NCBI GenBank assembly: GCA_947166705.1
Contig: CAMVFE010000006.1
Location: 1-64,000, forward strand
Direction: 5' to 3'
DNA length: 64,000 bases
DNA from: an uncultured Clostridia bacterium
GTDB lineage: Bacteria; Bacillota; Clostridia; Christensenellales; Aristaeellaceae
A program made the translations under genes and the position numbers. Positions 1-8,478 of this stretch are shown here, in pieces. Numbering within the stretch: the stretch's first letter is position 1; each line of letters begins with the position of its first letter. The notes beneath the pieces are model-generated. The model did no database searches, had not been told where the DNA came from, and saw nothing but the letters and a program-made list of their open reading frames with translations.

Positions 1-522
1 TCGTTGCACCGGATGCGATGGAGTCCCGCCCCGCACGGGGCGGGTGGATTGAAATATCCGTGATCATGACATAGGCAGAGGTAACATCCGGTCCCGCCCC
101 GCACGGGGCGGGTGGATTGAAATATGACAATAAGGAGGGGGAAACATAAACCACTAGTCCCGCCCCGCACGGGGCGGGTGGATTGAAATGCGATGGCTTT
201 GATCTCTTCGTTCTCCTCGCCCGTCCCGCCCCGCACGGGGCGGGTGGATTGAAATGCGATCTGACGGCCGTTGGCAGCAATTTCCGCGGTCCCGCCCCGC
301 ACGGGGCGGGTGGATTGAAATACCTCCACTTTGTCAATGGCTTTGATGCACTCCTGTCCCGCCCCGCACGGGGCGGGTGGATTGAAATCAGCGAGGGCGA
401 GAAATCGGGTTCAAAGAAGCCGCGTCCCGCCCCGCACGGGGCGGGTGGATTGAAATAATCTGACGATAGCCGCCAACACCGCTGAAGAGGTCCCGCCCCG
501 CACGGGGCGGGAAGATTGATAT
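1..522 (+). CRISPR. CRISPR array, type I-C-like repeats (33 bp GTCCCGCCCCGCACGGGGCGGGTGGATTGAAAT), trailer end
   Basis: Repeats at 23-55, 91-123, 157-189, 223-255, 289-321, 356-388, 424-456 and a degenerate last copy at 490-522 (..GGGAAGATTGATAT); spacers 33-35 nt; partial spacer at 1-22. Confidence 0.98.
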
Positions 523-579
523 AGGCAAATTTTTATGCAGGAAGATGAGTGCTGTCCGTCAAATTAAATGATGGCGTAT

Positions 580-847
580 TGTCATAAGTAATGTCCGTCA
601 GCCGGACGAGTATAACGCCGGGCATATTCCTGACGCTGTTTTGATTCCCAATGAGAGCATCGGCACAGAGAAGCCGGAGCTTCTACCGGATTCGGATCAG
701 ATTATCTTAATCTATTGCCGCAGCGGCAATCGTCCCAGGAAAGCTGCGCAGAAGCTGTCCGCCATGGGCTACGCCTGGGTATATGAATTCGGCGGTATCA
801 ACGCCTGGAGCGGCGATATTGTCTTTGGCGGACAATCCGCCCGATAA
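580..847 (+). pseudogene. Rhodanese-like protein, apparently 5'-truncated
   Basis: Frame reads ..NVRQPDEYNAGHIPDAVLIPNE..ILIYCRSGNRPRKAAQKLSAMGY..FGGINAWSGDIV (CRSGNR active-site loop); no good start codon or N-terminal strand before VRQPDEY. Confidence 0.7.
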
Positions 848-879
848 AAACTTCATCGGAAACCGGAGGAGAAGGAAAG

Positions 880-1449
880 ATGCTGACGCTGGAAAGAGCA
901 CGGGAACTGAACGACACGATGGTGACGGAGCACCACCTGATTCTGCACGCCCTGAACGTCTGCTACGCCATGGGCGCGATGGCCGCGCATTTCGGGGAGG
1001 ACCCGGAACACTGGCAGGCCGTCGGCATGCTGCACGACTACGATTACGAAAAATACCCCGACGAGCACCTGCGGCATACGGAAGCGCCGCTGCTGGCCGC
1101 CGGGGTCAGCCCCGAGGATGTCCGCGCGATCCTCAGCCACGGCTACGGCGGCTGCACGGACGTCCGGCCGGAGACGAATCTGGAGAAAAGCCTGTACACG
1201 GTGGACGAGCTGACCGGGATCATCCAGGCCTGCGCCAGGATGCGGCCGCGGGGAATCCGGGACCTGGAAGTCAAAAGCTTCATGAAAAAATACAAGGACC
1301 GAAAGTTCGCCGCCAAATGCGACCGGGAGCTGATTCAGAAGGGCTGCGAAATGCTGGGGATGGACGTCAGGGATGTCGCCGCCATCTGCATCGAAGGGAT
1401 GCGGCCCCACGCGGATGAGCTGGAGCTTGCGGGCACGGGGGCGGAATGA
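880..1449 (+). CDS. HD domain-containing protein
   Basis: LHDYDYEKYPDEH HD motif, TEHHLILHALNV; RBS GGAGGAGAAGGAAAG. Confidence 0.85.
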   Translation: MLTLERARELNDTMVTEHHLILHALNVCYAMGAMAAHFGEDPEHWQAVGMLHDYDYEKYPDEHLRHTEAPLLAAGVSPEDVRAILSHGYGGCTDVRPETNLEKSLYTVDELTGIIQACARMRPRGIRDLEVKSFMKKYKDRKFAAKCDRELIQKGCEMLGMDVRDVAAICIEGMRPHADELELAGTGAE

Positions 1450-1492
1450 TGCCGATGGCGCCGGAGTCTGCGGCGGAAGGCCTGAGGCAGAA

Positions 1493-2320
1493 TCAGGCGC
1501 GCTTCCGGTAATCCCGCGGGGACAGGCCGACGGCCTTGCGGAAGGCATCCCCGAAATAGTTGGAATCGTGAAAGCCGCAGAGGGCGGAAATCTCCGTGAC
1601 GGTTTTCGTGGTGTTCAGCAGATAGTCCATCGCCTTCTGGATCCTCAGGTTCACCAGGTATTCCCGCAGGGGGATGCCGGTGGCGGCGTGAAAGGTCCGG
1701 GACAGATGGGACGGGCTCAGGGCGAAAGTATCCGCCAGCGAGGTCAGGGTCAGGTCCTCCGCGAGATGTTCGCTGATGTATTCCGCGACCGCGCGGATCC
1801 TTTCGTCCTCCGGGGAAACAACGCCGTCGTTCTCCTCCTCGCCGACACGGTAGCGGATCAGGGAAATCAGCAGCTCCGTCAGGCACGCCTTGCAGAAGCT
1901 GTGGGCGTGGAACGGCCGGCTTTCGTATTCGTACAGCATCCGGTTCAGCACCAGGGCGACAGCCTCCTGCCGCTGCACCGGGGTGCGGATCCTGCCGGGC
2001 TTCAGGATGAGCGGCGTCAGATCCTCCCCGAGGAACCGGTCGATCTCCCGGGCGGTGTGTTTGGAAAAGGAGATCACGATCTTGGTGTTCTGGCCGGCGC
2101 TGAGGTAATCCGTCCGGTGAACCGTGCCGGCCGGGATGATCGCGAAATCCCCCTTCTTCAGGCGGTGCACCCGCTGAGCGATAAACACGGAGCAGGAGCC
2201 CTCCGCCACGTAGAACATCTCATGGAACGGGTGAAAGCGCTCGGTTTCCTCCTCCTGCGCGCCGGTCCGGATCTTTTTCAGCACCCGCAGATCCTGCGCC
2301 TCCGTACGGGATTCTTCCAT
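1493..2320 (-). CDS. AraC family transcriptional regulator, cupin N-terminus
   Basis: C-terminal HTH ..LADTFALSPSHLSRTFHAATGIPLREYLVNLRIQKAMDYLL..FGDAFRKAVGLSPRDYRKR. Confidence 0.93.
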   Translation of the reverse strand: MEESRTEAQDLRVLKKIRTGAQEEETERFHPFHEMFYVAEGSCSVFIAQRVHRLKKGDFAIIPAGTVHRTDYLSAGQNTKIVISFSKHTAREIDRFLGEDLTPLILKPGRIRTPVQRQEAVALVLNRMLYEYESRPFHAHSFCKACLTELLISLIRYRVGEEENDGVVSPEDERIRAVAEYISEHLAEDLTLTSLADTFALSPSHLSRTFHAATGIPLREYLVNLRIQKAMDYLLNTTKTVTEISALCGFHDSNYFGDAFRKAVGLSPRDYRKRA

Positions 2321-2490
2321 CTGACATCCTCCTTTTCCCGGGAAGTCTCTCGGATTGCCATTGAGCTTTTCCTAGGAAGTATAGCGTCAAAAACGGCAGA
2401 GCGCAACAAAAAATCTGTATTTTTACTGAAATATGCCGGAAAAACGGTATCTTTCTCTGTTTTTTTGGTGTAGGATATGGATGCTTTCAG

Positions 2491-2582
2491 GGGGAAGCCC
2501 CGGAAGCGCCCGGTTTGGGTCAACAGGGAACCGCAGCAGAGGCCGGAGGCTGGGGAATCCCAGGAAGCGCCCGGTTTTGATG
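2491..2582. repeat. 30-bp diverged direct repeat (26/30), 62-bp period, in a small-ORF leader
   Basis: GGGGAAGCCCCGGAAGCGCCCGGTTTGGGT (2491) vs GGGGAATCCCAGGAAGCGCCCGGTTTTGAT (2553). Confidence 0.75.
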
Positions 2583-2600
2583 AATGAGGAGGTTATAAAC

Positions 2601-2759
2601 ATGAAGATAAATCAGAAGAACAATACAGCCCGGAGGAATCCGGAACGGCGCGGCAGCCGGGAGGCGCTCCGCCGCAGCGGCTGGACGGAATTCTATACCC
2701 ATAACGCGGTGCCCGCCATCTGCGCGCTGCAGGAATGCTTCAAGCAGGAACAGCGCTGA
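2601..2759 (+). CDS. Small basic hypothetical protein (52 aa)
   Basis: RBS GAGGAGGTTATAAAC-ATG, MKINQKNNTARRNPERRGSREALRRSGWTEFYTHNAVPAICALQECFKQEQR, followed by a terminator. Confidence 0.55.
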   Translation: MKINQKNNTARRNPERRGSREALRRSGWTEFYTHNAVPAICALQECFKQEQR

Positions 2760-2770
2760 GCGGCATGTCG

Positions 2771-2808
2771 AAAGCCCGGGAGCTCGAAAAGGCTCCCGGG
2801 CTTTTTTC
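2771..2808 (+). terminator. Rho-independent terminator
   Basis: AAAGCCCGGGAGC-tcgaaaag-GCTCCCGGGCTTTTTT. Confidence 0.9.
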
Positions 2809-2818
2809 TTGACCCGGA

Positions 2819-3130
2819 TTACCTGAATTTGACAGCCGTGCCGTAAGCCATGATTTCAGCTGCGCTCTGCATGATGGATGAAGTGGAATAGCGGAAGCAG
2901 ACAACAGCGTCCGCCCCCATCTGCTCTGCTTCGGCAATCATCCGGTCTGTGGCGATCTTCCGCGCCTTATCCATCATCTCATTGTACTTTGTCAGTTCAC
3001 CGCCGATCAGCGTTTTCAGCCCCGCGCCGATATCCTTAAAGGCATTCACGGTCTGAATGGTGCTGCCCTTCACAAGGCCAAGCATTTCTGTTTCCTTTCC
3101 GGAAATAAAATCAGTCGTGACAATCAGCAT
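2819..3130 (-). CDS. YbjQ/UPF0145 family protein
   Basis: MLIVTTDFISGKE..RMIAEAEQMGADAVVCFRYSTSS. Confidence 0.9.
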   Translation of the reverse strand: MLIVTTDFISGKETEMLGLVKGSTIQTVNAFKDIGAGLKTLIGGELTKYNEMMDKARKIATDRMIAEAEQMGADAVVCFRYSTSSIMQSAAEIMAYGTAVKFR

Positions 3131-3243
3131 TTTCAGTTCCTCCTTTGTTCATGAAATACAGCCTTTCTGCCGGCTTTGTCATCAGGAATTATAGCATGCT
3201 GTCCGGCGCTGCGCAAGCTGCGGCTTGCGTGTCGTCTCAGGAA

Positions 3244-3576
3244 TTACTCAAAAGAAAACCCCTGTCTCAATACAGCTGCCCAATTCTGTCTGCTGTGAAG
3301 AAAGCGAACAATATAGACGCGTTTTTCGTCTTCTGAAACAACGTAGAAGGCCAGATAATCCCTGACCATTGTCAGGCGGACCCCCCATGCATTCAACACC
3401 GGGTCTTCCACCAGTGAGTACCTTTCGGGAAAGGCGGAGAGATCGTTTATCTGTTTTTCCGCTTCATCCAGAAGGTCATCGGCAGCCTGAGGATTCAGCA
3501 GTATGTGATCGATATAATCTGCGGCTTTATTCAGATCCGCATCCGCTGCTGCAGTGATATAAATATCGTAATTCAT
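3244..3576 (-). CDS. RelE/ParE-family toxin
   Basis: Typical RelE fold sequence (YDIYITAAADADLNKAADYI..FYVVSEDEKRVYIVRFLHSRQNW), overlaps antitoxin ORF by 4 nt. Confidence 0.9.
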   Translation of the reverse strand: MNYDIYITAAADADLNKAADYIDHILLNPQAADDLLDEAEKQINDLSAFPERYSLVEDPVLNAWGVRLTMVRDYLAFYVVSEDEKRVYIVRFLHSRQNWAAVLRQGFSFE

Positions 3577-3836
3577 CTTTTTCTCCTGGCTTTAATATCA
3601 GCCATTGCAGCAGAAAACGGACGGGTGCTGCCGGACTGGATATCATCCAGTCCTTTTTGAACCAGGCCGTACAATTCAAAACGGCCAAGCAGCTGCTCAT
3701 ATGCTTCTATACTCATGACAGCCAGATCGCCTTTTCCGTTTTTAGTGATAAAGACCGGCTCTCCATACTGATGGCAGAATGTGGAGATTTCATTATAGCT
3801 ATTACGCAAATCCGCGCTGGAACGGATGGCAGGCAT
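3573..3836 (-). CDS. Phd/YefM-family antitoxin
   Basis: RNSYNEISTFCHQYGEPVFITKNGKGDLAVMSIEAYEQL. Confidence 0.92.
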   Translation of the reverse strand: MPAIRSSADLRNSYNEISTFCHQYGEPVFITKNGKGDLAVMSIEAYEQLLGRFELYGLVQKGLDDIQSGSTRPFSAAMADIKARRKR

Positions 3837-3856
3837 GTGTTCAGCCTCCTTTCTTG

Positions 3857-3885
3857 ATAAAGAAATTATACCTTAATTTCTTTAT
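3857..3885. promoter_or_regulatory. TA operator/promoter: perfect 12-bp inverted repeat overlapping a minus-strand TATAAT
   Basis: ATAAAGAAATTA-tacct-TAATTTCTTTAT; rc contains GGTATAAT. Confidence 0.75.
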
Positions 3886-4012
3886 ATCGTCAACGCAGCC
3901 TTCTGCTTTTCAGTATTTGGAAGCAACTGGTAACTGAGAGACGCGGGGACGCGGGGGGACAAAAGACAAAAGAACCGTCCACTTGTCTGCCCGTGTCTGA
4001 TTCCCGGCGCGC

Positions 4013-4792
4013 TCAGTCCGCCTCCCGGCCGTAGACCTCCCACTGGGTCAGCGCGGGGAAGGCGGAAGGATCGTCGCTTTTGATCAGCCGCTCCAGGCGG
4101 AGCCGGCTGATTTTTTTATTTCCCAGGTCGACCCACTGGCGGTCGGCGGTTTTCCGCAGGGTGAAGGCGACGTCGGTTCCGTCGGACAGCACGGCGTGGC
4201 CGGCCGTCCAGTAAGCGTCGTGCGGGAAATCCGCGCGCAGGGTCAGGGCCATCCTTTCGGCCAGCACCTCGCGGCCGAAGTCCAGCTCGCACCAGGCATC
4301 CTCCCGGGCGCCGATTCCCCAGCTCTGGAACGGCCACTCTCCGTGAAAGGTGTTCAGGCGAATTCCGTCGATGACGTTCCGGGCGCAGAAGCAGGCTTCG
4401 TTCCGGGTTTCCACGTTCGCGGTGCAGTGGGGAAAGAAATCCGTCTCCCCCCGCAGGTCGGCCGGGTTCAGCGCAAGGTTCCGGGTCCGCGCAGCCTCGC
4501 CCTCCTCCATCGCCCGGGCGAAAATGATGTGGCGCGGCGCCTCGAAGGCCGCCGGCGGGTAGGCCAGGCGGTGCTCCCCGGCGGGAACGCGCCAGTGCAT
4601 GCGGCCGGAGGGCAGGTAAACCTCCCCGGCGGGAAGGGCCTGATCCATCCGGACGACGAGGTGCGCGGGGCCGGAAATCACGATCGCGTCCCCGGGCTCG
4701 TAGGCCCGGTCCACGCTCAGCCAGGCCTCCCGGGGATGCTCCGCGAAGGCCAGGACACCGCCCCCGGCGGACAGGACAGCAATGGAAATCAT
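4013..4792 (-). CDS. Hypothetical protein, possible F5/8-type C (discoidin-like) carbohydrate-binding domain
   Basis: ..NEACFCARNVIDGI..WPFQSWGIGAREDAWCELDFGREVLAERMALTLRADFP..DSPAF..LTQWEVYGRE pattern; downstream of LacI gene. Confidence 0.55.
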   Translation of the reverse strand: MISIAVLSAGGGVLAFAEHPREAWLSVDRAYEPGDAIVISGPAHLVVRMDQALPAGEVYLPSGRMHWRVPAGEHRLAYPPAAFEAPRHIIFARAMEEGEAARTRNLALNPADLRGETDFFPHCTANVETRNEACFCARNVIDGIRLNTFHGEWPFQSWGIGAREDAWCELDFGREVLAERMALTLRADFPHDAYWTAGHAVLSDGTDVAFTLRKTADRQWVDLGNKKISRLRLERLIKSDDPSAFPALTQWEVYGREAD

Positions 4793-4872
4793 CAGCGGAA
4801 CCTCCTCATATGATATAGCGCAGCAGTTTACAGGGCCCCGTATAATATAGCACGGTCGTTTTCAGGGCTCCT

Positions 4873-5919
4873 TTACAGCTTCCTGAATCCGAGCTGCGCG
4901 CCGCAGCTCTCGCGGACGACGAGGGTGGCCTCCCGGACCATCGCGAAGGACCGCGCGGAGGACTCCCGGGCCAGCAGCAGCTCCCGGACGGCGCTCTGGG
5001 CCATTTCCTCCGGATGCAGGTCGACGGACGTGAGGGAGGGATCCGTATACGCGCAGAAAAACTGGTTGTCGCATCCGATGATCGCCATATCCCGCGGCAG
5101 GGACAGCCCCATTTTTTTCAGCTGCTTCATGACGCCGAGGGCGACCAGGTCGTTGAAGGTGACGATGGCCGTCGGCCAGCGGGACGCGTCCAGCCCGGAC
5201 AGCATCCGGAGGATGGCCCGCTCCCCGCTTTCCATATCATATCCCGCGTCCACATGGTAGGCCGGGTCGTCCGGCAGGTCCATCAGGCGCAGCTGCTCGA
5301 GGAAGCCGGCGCCGCGGCGGGAGGTGTCCTTGCTGTGCATGGAGCCGCCGAGGAAGGCGATGCGCCGGTGCCCCAGGGTGTGCAGGTGCCGCACGGGCAG
5401 GCGCGAGCAGTTGACCAGGTCGCTCTGGATGCAGATGCATTCCAGGGAGACGTCCGGCGGGCAGATCGTCGCGACGGGCATGTATTTCCCGAGCCTGGAA
5501 AGCGCGGAATTCAGGTCCTCGCGGTCGGCGGACCAGATGCTCCCGGCGAACAGCACCCCGTCCATGCGGCAGCGGATCAGCTCGTTGACCAGCTCCGGGG
5601 AGATCGCCTGGTTTTCCATCGTCTGGAACAGGCGGATGCTGCAGCCGTTCCTTTCCGCCTCCCAGTAGGCCGCGTCCAGGATCCGGTTGAAATAAAGGTT
5701 GGAGATGACCGGGAGCACCACGGCCAGCATCCGGCTGCGCCCGCCCTCGAGATTCTGGGCGGACAGGCTGGGCGTGTAGGCGTGCGCGTCGATCACCTGC
5801 TGCACCTTCAGGCGCGTGGCCTCCCGGACGTGCGGATCCCTGCGGACCACCCGCGTCACGGTGGCGGTGGAAACCCCCGCCTCCCGGGCGATATCATAAA
5901 TGGTAGCTTTTCTGTCCAT
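4873..5919 (-). CDS. LacI family transcriptional regulator (locus 1)
   Basis: MDRKATIYDIAREAGVSTATVTRVVRRDPHVREATRLKV N-terminal HTH and periplasmic-binding-like effector domain. Confidence 0.93.
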   Translation of the reverse strand: MDRKATIYDIAREAGVSTATVTRVVRRDPHVREATRLKVQQVIDAHAYTPSLSAQNLEGGRSRMLAVVLPVISNLYFNRILDAAYWEAERNGCSIRLFQTMENQAISPELVNELIRCRMDGVLFAGSIWSADREDLNSALSRLGKYMPVATICPPDVSLECICIQSDLVNCSRLPVRHLHTLGHRRIAFLGGSMHSKDTSRRGAGFLEQLRLMDLPDDPAYHVDAGYDMESGERAILRMLSGLDASRWPTAIVTFNDLVALGVMKQLKKMGLSLPRDMAIIGCDNQFFCAYTDPSLTSVDLHPEEMAQSAVRELLLARESSARSFAMVREATLVVRESCGAQLGFRKL

Positions 5920-5973
5920 CTGCGTTCCCTCCGCGGCCATCGTACCATGATCCGGGCGGAAATGCAAGAAAAA

Positions 5974-5987
5974 TGTTACCGATAACA
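5974..5987. promoter_or_regulatory. Putative LacI-family operator O1
   Basis: TGTTACCGATAACA near-perfect palindrome. Confidence 0.65.
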
Positions 5988-6029
5988 CGAAAAATCCCGC
6001 GGTTTTTGGAAAAATCTGCAAAAAAGCGC

Positions 6030-6058
6030 TTGACATTTCGGCCGCAAGGACATAGTAT
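6030..6058 (+). promoter_or_regulatory. Sigma-A-type promoter of the locus 1 ABC operon
   Basis: TTGACA-17-TAGTAT. Confidence 0.75.
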
Positions 6059-6126
6059 TTAGACAAATAAAGGGAAAAGAAGCGGCTGAACGACCCGGGA
6101 ACCCCGGATACGATTCCCTTGATTCG

Positions 6127-6140
6127 TGAAACCGATAACA
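6127..6140. promoter_or_regulatory. Putative LacI-family operator O2
   Basis: TGAAACCGATAACA shares ACCGATAACA with O1. Confidence 0.6.
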
Positions 6141-6171
6141 TTCCCAAACAACGCTGAAGGAGGAACCCGAA

Positions 6172-7416
6172 ATGAAGAAAATGCTGTCTGTGCTGCTGGC
6201 GGCGCTGATGATGGTTTCGCTGCTGGCCGTGCCCGCCCTGGCTGAGGATCAGGTGCTGACCGTGGTGACCTGGGACGCCACCACCACCCCCTACCTGACG
6301 GCCCAGAAGGAAGCGTTCGAAGCTTCCCACCCCGGCGTCAAAATCGAGTACATCGACGTGGACGCCGCGGACTGGCCCACGAAGGCCCCCAGCATCCTGG
6401 CCCAGCCGAACGACAAGTCCGACGTGTTCATGATCAAGGAAATTGACCAGCTGATCAACTGGCAGGCCCAGGGCTACGCCGCCCCCCTGACCGACTACAT
6501 CGACGGCTATGACATGTCCGGCTTCCTGGGCACCGAAGCGAACTACGCGGTGGACGGCGTGCAGTACGCCATCCCCTTCCGCAGCGATTTCTGGGTGCTG
6601 TTCTACAACAAGGATCTGTTCGACGCGGCCGGCGTGGCCTATCCCACGAACGACCTGACCTGGGATCAGTACGCCGAGCTGGCGAAGAAGCTGACGGACA
6701 AGGACAAGGGCGTCTACGGCACTCACTACCACACCTGGCTCTCCACCGTGGTGAACTGGGCGGTCTGCGGCACGGACTACACCCTGGCCGACGGGAAGTA
6801 CGACAACCTGCTCTACTTCTACAAGCTGTATCAGGATCTTGAGGACAGCGGCGCCTGCATGGCCTACGACGAGCTGAAGGCTTCCGGCCTGAAGTACGCG
6901 GCGGCCTTCGAGAACGGAAACGTCGCCATGCTGCCCATGGGCTACTGGCTGGTGTCCACCGTGATCGGGGACATCAAGGCCGGCAACGCCAGCCTGAACT
7001 GGGGCATCGCCGCCGTTCCGCACGCGGATGGCGTCGCGGCCGGCTCCTCCTTCGGCAACCTGACCGGCGCGATGATCAGCGCGAAGTCCGAGCAGAAGGA
7101 TCTGGCGTGGGAGTACATCTCCTGGCTGGGCGGCCCGGAAGGCGCCAAGGCGACGGCTTCCGTCGGCGCGCGTCCTGCCTGGGTCTCCGCGGAAGTCGCG
7201 GATGTGATGGCCTCCGTGGACGGCTTCCCGGCTGACGAAAACAGCAAGGGCGCCCTGCTGCCCGCGAGCGTGGCCATGGAGTGGCCGGTGGCGGACAAGG
7301 TCGCCGATATCAAGACCATCGTCAACGACGAGCACAGCCTGATCATGGCCCGCGAAATCACCCCCGAGGAGGGCATCGAAGAGATGAACGAGCGCGTGGC
7401 CGAGCTGTTCAACTGA
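6172..7416 (+). CDS. Extracellular sugar-binding protein of an ABC transporter
   Basis: Signal peptide MKKMLSVLLAALMMVSLLAVPALAE; family 1 SBP features (YAIPFRSDFWVLFYNKDLFDAAGV). Confidence 0.93.
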   Translation: MKKMLSVLLAALMMVSLLAVPALAEDQVLTVVTWDATTTPYLTAQKEAFEASHPGVKIEYIDVDAADWPTKAPSILAQPNDKSDVFMIKEIDQLINWQAQGYAAPLTDYIDGYDMSGFLGTEANYAVDGVQYAIPFRSDFWVLFYNKDLFDAAGVAYPTNDLTWDQYAELAKKLTDKDKGVYGTHYHTWLSTVVNWAVCGTDYTLADGKYDNLLYFYKLYQDLEDSGACMAYDELKASGLKYAAAFENGNVAMLPMGYWLVSTVIGDIKAGNASLNWGIAAVPHADGVAAGSSFGNLTGAMISAKSEQKDLAWEYISWLGGPEGAKATASVGARPAWVSAEVADVMASVDGFPADENSKGALLPASVAMEWPVADKVADIKTIVNDEHSLIMAREITPEEGIEEMNERVAELFN

Positions 7417-7446
7417 CCTCGTTCAACCGGACGTAAACGTATTCCC

Positions 7447-7474
7447 GGCAGGGAGGGCGCTTGCCTTCCCTGCC
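7447..7474 (+). promoter_or_regulatory. Intercistronic hairpin between SBP and permease genes
   Basis: GGCAGGGAGGGC-gctt-GCCTTCCCTGCC. Confidence 0.75.
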
Positions 7475-7503
7475 CTTTTCAAACACGAAAGGAAGAAGGA
7501 CCC

Positions 7504-8460
7504 ATGAGTCAGGCCAAAGTGAAAAAAGCCCGGTACAGAATGGGCAGGATGGAGCGGAAAAACACGCTGATCGCGTATTCCTTCCTCGCCCCGAACTTTA
7601 TCGGCTTCGCCGTCTTCACCCTGGTGCCGGTGATCTGCGCCATCGCCCTGTCGCTGTTCGAGTGGAACGGCGGGGACATCTCCAAGCTGAGGTTTGTCGG
7701 CCTGGAGAACTACGGGACGATCTTTGCCGTGAAAAAGGTGGCGGAGAAGGGCCTGGGGTACTTCTTCAACCGGAGCGACCTGGGAATCTCCCTGCGGAAT
7801 ACCGTGGTCTACACGGCCGTGACGGTGCCGCTGACGATCGTCTGCGCCCTGGCGCTGGCGATCCTGCTGAACAAAATCAGGGGCGCGATGGCCTTCCGGA
7901 CCATCTTTTTCTTCCCCTATGTATCCTCCATGGTGGCGATCTGCGTCTGCTGGTCCTTCATGATGATGCGCGACGGCCCGATCAACCAGGTCATCATGTT
8001 TCTGGGGATCAACTTCAACAAGAGCTGGACCGCGGACAGCACCATGGCCATGTGGGCGATCATCCTGGTCAGCGTCTGGCGGAACATGGGGTATTACATG
8101 GTCCTGTACCTGGCGGCGCTTCAGGGCATCCCGCGGGAGCTGATGGAAGCGGCGACGGTGGACGGCGCCAACAAATGGCAGCAGTTCCGGAACGTGACGC
8201 TGCCGCAGCTGAAGCCGACGACCTTCTTCGTCTCCGTGATGATGGTGATCTCCTGCTTCAAGATCTTCGACGTGGTCGCGATCATGACGGACGGCGGGCC
8301 GGGTCGGTCGACGAAGATGCTGGTGACCTACATCTACGACGAGGCGTTCACCAAGATCCGCTACGGCTCCGCCAGCGCCATCGCCATGGTGCTGCTGGTG
8401 ATCGTGCTCGGGGTGACGGTCATCCAGTTCAGCTCCGAGAAGAAATTCTCAAACGACTGA
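7504..8460 (+). CDS. Sugar ABC transporter permease (MalF/UgpA-like)
   Basis: EAATVDGANKWQQFRNVTLPQLKP EAA loop. Confidence 0.93.
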   Translation: MSQAKVKKARYRMGRMERKNTLIAYSFLAPNFIGFAVFTLVPVICAIALSLFEWNGGDISKLRFVGLENYGTIFAVKKVAEKGLGYFFNRSDLGISLRNTVVYTAVTVPLTIVCALALAILLNKIRGAMAFRTIFFFPYVSSMVAICVCWSFMMMRDGPINQVIMFLGINFNKSWTADSTMAMWAIILVSVWRNMGYYMVLYLAALQGIPRELMEAATVDGANKWQQFRNVTLPQLKPTTFFVSVMMVISCFKIFDVVAIMTDGGPGRSTKMLVTYIYDEAFTKIRYGSASAIAMVLLVIVLGVTVIQFSSEKKFSND

Positions 8461-8478
8461 GGAAGGAGGCGCGGAAAT

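Noticed and set aside
183-458. ORF of 91 aa with repeating RPAPHGAGGLK
   Set aside because: Translation of CRISPR repeats, not a protein.
4873-7335. 820-aa minus-strand ORF
   Set aside because: Only its C-terminal part is the LacI regulator (start 5919); the rest is antisense to the SBP gene, a high-GC spurious extension.
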